32,187 bases of DNA from Desertifilum sp. SIO1I2 (GTDB lineage: Bacteria; Cyanobacteriota; Cyanobacteriia; Cyanobacteriales; Desertifilaceae): contig JAAHGE010000003.1 in the NCBI GenBank assembly GCA_010672635.1, forward strand, positions 11,959-44,145, read 5' to 3'. The notes under the pieces are model-generated. The model was given only the letters and a program-made list of their open reading frames with translations. It was not told where the DNA came from and did not search any database. Made by a program: the position numbers and the translations under genes. Numbering within the stretch: the stretch's first letter is position 1; every line of letters starts with the position of its first letter. Below are positions 27,823 through 32,187 of this stretch, piece by piece.

Positions 27823-28962
27823 TTAGACAGTTGCGAGTTGTTTGACTTTTTTCTCTAGGGATTGCATGAGGGATTCAAAGGGTTGAATGAATTTATCAAT
27901 GCCCTCGTCGAGTAGTTCTGCCATAACGCTATCGAGTGCGATGTCTGCATCCGGGAGGGATTCTAGCAGAGTGTAGGCTTCCTCAATGTTCGTTTCGATG
28001 CGGTTGGCAACATCGCAGTGGTCGGCGCAGGCTTCGATGGTGGAGGGGGGCATAGTGTTGACGGTATCGGGGCCTACGAGTTCATCGACGTACATGACAT
28101 CGCTGTATTCGGGGTTTTTGGTGCTGGTGGAGGCCCACAGGAGGCGTTGAACGTTTGCGCCTTTTTCGGTGAGGGCTTGAGCGCGATCGCTCTCCACAAT
28201 CTTCTTATACTCTTGATAGGCGATTTTGGCATTGGCGATCGCCACTTTGCCTTTGATCTTCTGTAACTCGGCTTTGCGGTTAATATCTTCAACGCCTTTT
28301 TCTAAGAGATTGTCGATATGGTCGTCAATTTTGCTATCAATCCGCGAGAGGAAGAAGCTAGCCACCGAAGAAATCTTGCTGATATCTTCGCCCTTTTCGG
28401 CCCGCTTTTCTAAACCGCGAATATACGCCCAAGCGGTTTCTTTGTAGCTATCGACGGAGAACAACAGGGTGACGTTAACGTTAATCCCTTCGGAAATCAC
28501 CTGTTCAACGGCGGGTAAGCCTTTATCGGTGCCGGGAATCTTAATCATCACATTGGGACGACCAATGGCTTGATAATAACGCCGCGCTTCTTTAATGGTG
28601 GTTTCGGTATCGTGGGCAATATCGGGCGGGACTTCGATGCTGACGTAACCATCCAAGCCGTCGGTTGAGTCGTAGATGGGGCGCAGAATATCGCAGGCGT
28701 TGCGAATATCGCTAAATACCAGGGACTCGTAGATTTCTTGAACCGATTTTTTGGCTTTAATCCCAGCTTCGATATCGGCATCATAAAGCTGATTGCCGGC
28801 GATCGCCTTTTCAAAAATACTGGGATTGGAGGTAATTCCTTGAATTTCTCCCTCCTCCACCATTCTCTTGAGTTCGCCTGACTCAATTAAGTCGCGAGTC
28901 AGGTTATCCATCCAAATACTTTGACCGTAAGCGGCAATTTCTAACAAATGATTGCTTGTCAT
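27823..28962 (-). CDS. tal: Transaldolase
   Basis: QSIWMDNLTRDLIESGELKRMVEEGEIQGITSNPSIFEKAI; MIKIPGTDKGLPAVEQVISEGINVNVTLLFS; RLLWASTSTKNPEYSD. Confidence 0.97.
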   Translation of the reverse strand: MTSNHLLEIAAYGQSIWMDNLTRDLIESGELKRMVEEGEIQGITSNPSIFEKAIAGNQLYDADIEAGIKAKKSVQEIYESLVFSDIRNACDILRPIYDSTDGLDGYVSIEVPPDIAHDTETTIKEARRYYQAIGRPNVMIKIPGTDKGLPAVEQVISEGINVNVTLLFSVDSYKETAWAYIRGLEKRAEKGEDISKISSVASFFLSRIDSKIDDHIDNLLEKGVEDINRKAELQKIKGKVAIANAKIAYQEYKKIVESDRAQALTEKGANVQRLLWASTSTKNPEYSDVMYVDELVGPDTVNTMPPSTIEACADHCDVANRIETNIEEAYTLLESLPDADIALDSVMAELLDEGIDKFIQPFESLMQSLEKKVKQLATV

Positions 28963-29032
28963 AACCTTGAAAGATTCTAATGTTTACAAATTTCGATGAG
29001 CTTGCTTTAATCTTTTATTTCTCAAAGAGTTT

Positions 29033-30082
29033 CTACTTCACAGACGAAGGTTGTCGCGAAGACTTCATGAACGATTCCACCAAAGCCACATCTTCGGTAC
29101 TGCCAACTACCAGAGGCGTTCTTTGGTGTAGCTTTTCGGGCACCACATCGAGAATATCCTGAGTTCCCGTACTCGCCCGCCCTCCTGAGTGTTCCATCAA
29201 AAATGCCAGCGGCGCAGACTCATACAGCAAGCGGAGTTTTCCCTCCGGCTTTTTGGTTGTTCCCGGATACAGGAAAACGCCCCCTTGGAATAAAATGCGG
29301 TGAAAATCTCCCACTAACGCCCCACCATAACGGGCGGTATATCCTTCCTGGCGATGGACGTAGCGAATATACTCGCGCATCGGTTCGTCCCATTGCCAAA
29401 AGTTGCCTTCATTGACGCTGTAAATTGACCCATGCTGCGGCGTTTGGATATTCTCAGTCGATAGAATAAATTCGCCTAAACTGGGGTCTAAGGTGAAGGC
29501 GTGAACGCCCCGACCAATGGAGTACACCAGCATCGTACTCGGCCCGTAGAGGATATAACCGGCAGCAATCTGTTTGCGTCCGTTTTGCAGCAAGTCCTTC
29601 GCCTCCCCGTCGAGATCCATTCCTTCTTGCTGGCGGATGGCAAAAATGGAGCCAACGTTTAAATTGGCATCTAAATTAGAAGAGCCATCAATGGGGTCAT
29701 ACAGTAGCGTATAGCGACCAATCGGACAGTTTTCGGGGATGTAATAGGGGTTCTCCATCTCCTCGGAGGCTAGGCGACAGACTAACCCGCTTTGCTTAAA
29801 AACCGAAATGAAGACATCATTGGCGTAGATGTCCATCTTTTTGACAGATTCACCTTGGATGTTGGTTGTCCCTGCAAATCCTAAAACATTTTCCATTAGA
29901 CCCGAACGGGACAGGTGACGCGATACCAGCTTACCGGCTAGAGCAATCCGGTTCATAATCGCGCTGAGGTCTTGGGCATCTGGGCCGAAACTTTGGAGTT
30001 GTTGCAAGACGTGACGCGATAAGGTCATGCAATCCCGATCTAAGGCACGCTCTTCGACTGCTTCAACATGGGTATCTGCCAT
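29033..30082 (-). CDS. fbp: Fructose-1,6-bisphosphatase class I
   Basis: [70 protein letters not shown]. Start at 30082 preferred (GGAGGAG upstream); ORF extends to 30106. Confidence 0.97.
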   Translation of the reverse strand: MADTHVEAVEERALDRDCMTLSRHVLQQLQSFGPDAQDLSAIMNRIALAGKLVSRHLSRSGLMENVLGFAGTTNIQGESVKKMDIYANDVFISVFKQSGLVCRLASEEMENPYYIPENCPIGRYTLLYDPIDGSSNLDANLNVGSIFAIRQQEGMDLDGEAKDLLQNGRKQIAAGYILYGPSTMLVYSIGRGVHAFTLDPSLGEFILSTENIQTPQHGSIYSVNEGNFWQWDEPMREYIRYVHRQEGYTARYGGALVGDFHRILFQGGVFLYPGTTKKPEGKLRLLYESAPLAFLMEHSGGRASTGTQDILDVVPEKLHQRTPLVVGSTEDVALVESFMKSSRQPSSVK

Positions 30083-30496
30083 GCGTTCTCCTCCTAAGAT
30101 TGTCACCTAGCGGGAGGACATTTTTCAACAAGCACTCCCCCAACAGCGGCAACGCGATCTGCGAACATTGACCCCTTTATCTTAGAGAGGCTAACTCTCA
30201 GAGTCGTCTAACCTTTAGATGAAATTTAGATCCCAGCAGCTTCTCGGTAAGGTTAAGTGTTGAGGAATACCAGCGATCGCGCTTGTAGTGACAACTAGGC
30301 TTAACCCTTGCCAAACTATAGCGTGAGGAGTTTGTCTGGGATGATGGCAGTTTTCACGGTTCGGTTAACTTGTGACGATCGCGATCTTCGGGGAGTGGGG
30401 GCGATCGCACAAACCCTCTAACCCTCTGTTTGATGACAATCTGATGAATTTTGACAAGTCGCCTATCTGATTCAAGGCAAATTATAGAAGCTAGAT

Positions 30497-32089
30497 ATGG
30501 TGAAAATTTTACCCTACGAGCGGTTTACTATTCAAACTCAAGACTCTTTAGTAGATGTCATTGAGAAGCTAGAGGCTCATGTGGAAGCGCCTAAAGCGTT
30601 TCGTTCGTCTTTTTCTCGCAACCATGCGCCTTACCAAGGACGAATTAATATTTCCGGTTTTGAGATTTCTCGAATTATTCATTACCGCAATTCATTTTTA
30701 CCCATTATTCAGGGGAGATTTGAAAAGTTACCCGCAGGAATGGCAGTTCATGTCACGATGAAGTTGCATCCTTTTGTGATTGGGTTCCTGCTGTTTTGGT
30801 GTTCGACTTGGTACAGCGTTACCCTACCGATGTTTATATTGAGTGCTTTCTCTGGGGATATCCCTTGGGAGGGGTGGCTATTTGTAGGATTACCCACGCT
30901 GATCTTGATTGTATTCTCGCAGGCATTTTGGTATGAGGCTAATCGCAGCCGTCGCGAACTGACGCAAATGCTTTTAGGAGGGACGTTATCGCAGCCTGTC
31001 GAGGAGTTTAATCTGCTGACGCCCAAAAGGATTTTAATTGTTTTAGGGGCGATCGCGATCGCTGCCGTTGCCCTGTTTTGGAATGATTTCTCGGTTGTCC
31101 ATTATACCGTGTCTGCGGAATCTCAATCTTGTTCCCAGGCGACGGTAACGTCTCCCTATTGCGATTTTAAGGTTGTTCGTACCCTGGAAGGACATCCAAA
31201 CCTCAGCGCGATCGCGTTGAGTGCAAAGGGTCAAACGCTGGTGAGTGGCGGAACCGATAAGGCGTTGCGGGTTTGGGATGTGGCGACTGGGGAGTTAAAG
31301 CGAACCCTACAAAGTGATTCTGGGGTAATTCAGGCGGTGGCGATCGCGCCTAATGGTACAACGGTAGTCAGTGGAAGTGGCGATCGCATGGTTCGCATTT
31401 GGGATCTAAACTCGGATCGACCTCCCAAACTCCTTAAAGGTCATTCTAGCGAGATTAATCAGGTGAGAATCTCTCCGGATGGTCAAACCCTGACTAGTAG
31501 CAGCAACAATGAGATTAAGATTTGGGATTTGGCGACGGGAGAATTGCAAACCACAATTCCTGATTCAACAACTACTGAAACTTCTATTGGTTCTGTTGCA
31601 ATCGTTCAGCGCTTTGCCTGTTTGGATCTCAGTCTGGATGGTCAAAAAGCCTTAGTTGAATTAGGTAATAAACTGATGGTTTGGGATTTAAAAACGCACC
31701 AACAGTTACACATTAAAGGTGCTAATTTATTTTATCAAACCCTTTCCAATGCTCGCCTCAGCCCGGATGGTCAAACCGTCGCGGCGCTCTCTCATCACAA
31801 AAACAGCACCACCCTCAAAATGTGGGATTCAGCAACAGGAAAATTAAAGGCAGAAATCACTTTACCTTTATCTCACAATTGGGGATGGAATCGGCTGAGT
31901 TTTGATGGCGATCGCCTTCTTTATAGCACGTCCCAACGGTTATTCGTTTGGAATGCTCAAACCTCCCAGTTAGAAGCCAACCTCGCGCAACCCCAGATGC
32001 GACAGCTAACCCTGAGTGCGGATAGAACTGCGATCGCAGGAATTCTTGACACTCAAGAGTCTCAAATTCAAGTTTTACAACGGTTGTAA
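30497..32089 (+). CDS. Membrane-anchored WD40 repeat protein with conserved-looking N-terminal domain
   Basis: Two hydrophobic stretches followed by another TM (RILIVLGAIAIAAVALFW), then WD40 units (LEGHPNLSAIALSAKGQTLVSGGTDKALRVWDVATGELKRTL...). Confidence 0.88.
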   Translation: MVKILPYERFTIQTQDSLVDVIEKLEAHVEAPKAFRSSFSRNHAPYQGRINISGFEISRIIHYRNSFLPIIQGRFEKLPAGMAVHVTMKLHPFVIGFLLFWCSTWYSVTLPMFILSAFSGDIPWEGWLFVGLPTLILIVFSQAFWYEANRSRRELTQMLLGGTLSQPVEEFNLLTPKRILIVLGAIAIAAVALFWNDFSVVHYTVSAESQSCSQATVTSPYCDFKVVRTLEGHPNLSAIALSAKGQTLVSGGTDKALRVWDVATGELKRTLQSDSGVIQAVAIAPNGTTVVSGSGDRMVRIWDLNSDRPPKLLKGHSSEINQVRISPDGQTLTSSSNNEIKIWDLATGELQTTIPDSTTTETSIGSVAIVQRFACLDLSLDGQKALVELGNKLMVWDLKTHQQLHIKGANLFYQTLSNARLSPDGQTVAALSHHKNSTTLKMWDSATGKLKAEITLPLSHNWGWNRLSFDGDRLLYSTSQRLFVWNAQTSQLEANLAQPQMRQLTLSADRTAIAGILDTQESQIQVLQRL

Positions 32090-32187
32090 ACTCAGCGATT
32101 ATACCGCTCTTTCTATCTGACTTTACGGAATCGGAGGGGTCAGTTTGTGAAGTTACACCCTAGCTCAATTTTTGGGGGTTCTCTTCG

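Noticed and set aside
1-32187. Very frequent GCGATCGC octamers
   Set aside because: This is the well-known HIP1 palindrome typical of many cyanobacterial genomes, not a local feature.

Overview
Cyanobacterial chromosomal window, judged from dense HIP1 (GCGATCGC) sites, petB/petD and the fbp-tal-zwf cluster. It opens with the 3' part of a 5S rRNA and its terminator. Next come a large DUF4347/Calx-beta surface protein, a DUF815-like ATPase, a Psb32/TPM protein, surE, tRNA-Asp(GUC), a GNAT acetyltransferase, a GH5 hydrolase with a PEP-CTERM tail, a TM0106-type RecB-like nuclease, a hybrid histidine kinase and a BON-domain protein. An accessory-looking stretch (about 15.3-21.1 kb) holds a putative glycosidase C-terminal remnant, a repeat-rich non-coding block, a ~1450-aa SF1 (UvrD/Rep-like) helicase with a RelE-like N-terminus and a helical-repeat C-terminus, a decayed IS630 transposase and a DUF4351-like remnant. 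The window ends with GT4 and Gmd enzymes, an anti-sigma-type ATPase, petD, petB, zwf, tal, fbp and a membrane WD40 protein. The two observations I rate highest are: (1) the RelE-like/SF1 helicase/helical-repeat giant protein in a degraded mobile neighbourhood, a candidate undescribed single-gene defence-like system; (2) a breakpoint at about 25.72-25.78 kb where a ctpA N-terminus is joined to an inverted opcA N-terminus. A 57-bp stretch at that join still encodes the next piece of OpcA (DTRGFSISDAIAAQNPRVS) on the opposite strand. This is either a real complex rearrangement or an assembly/amplification chimera.
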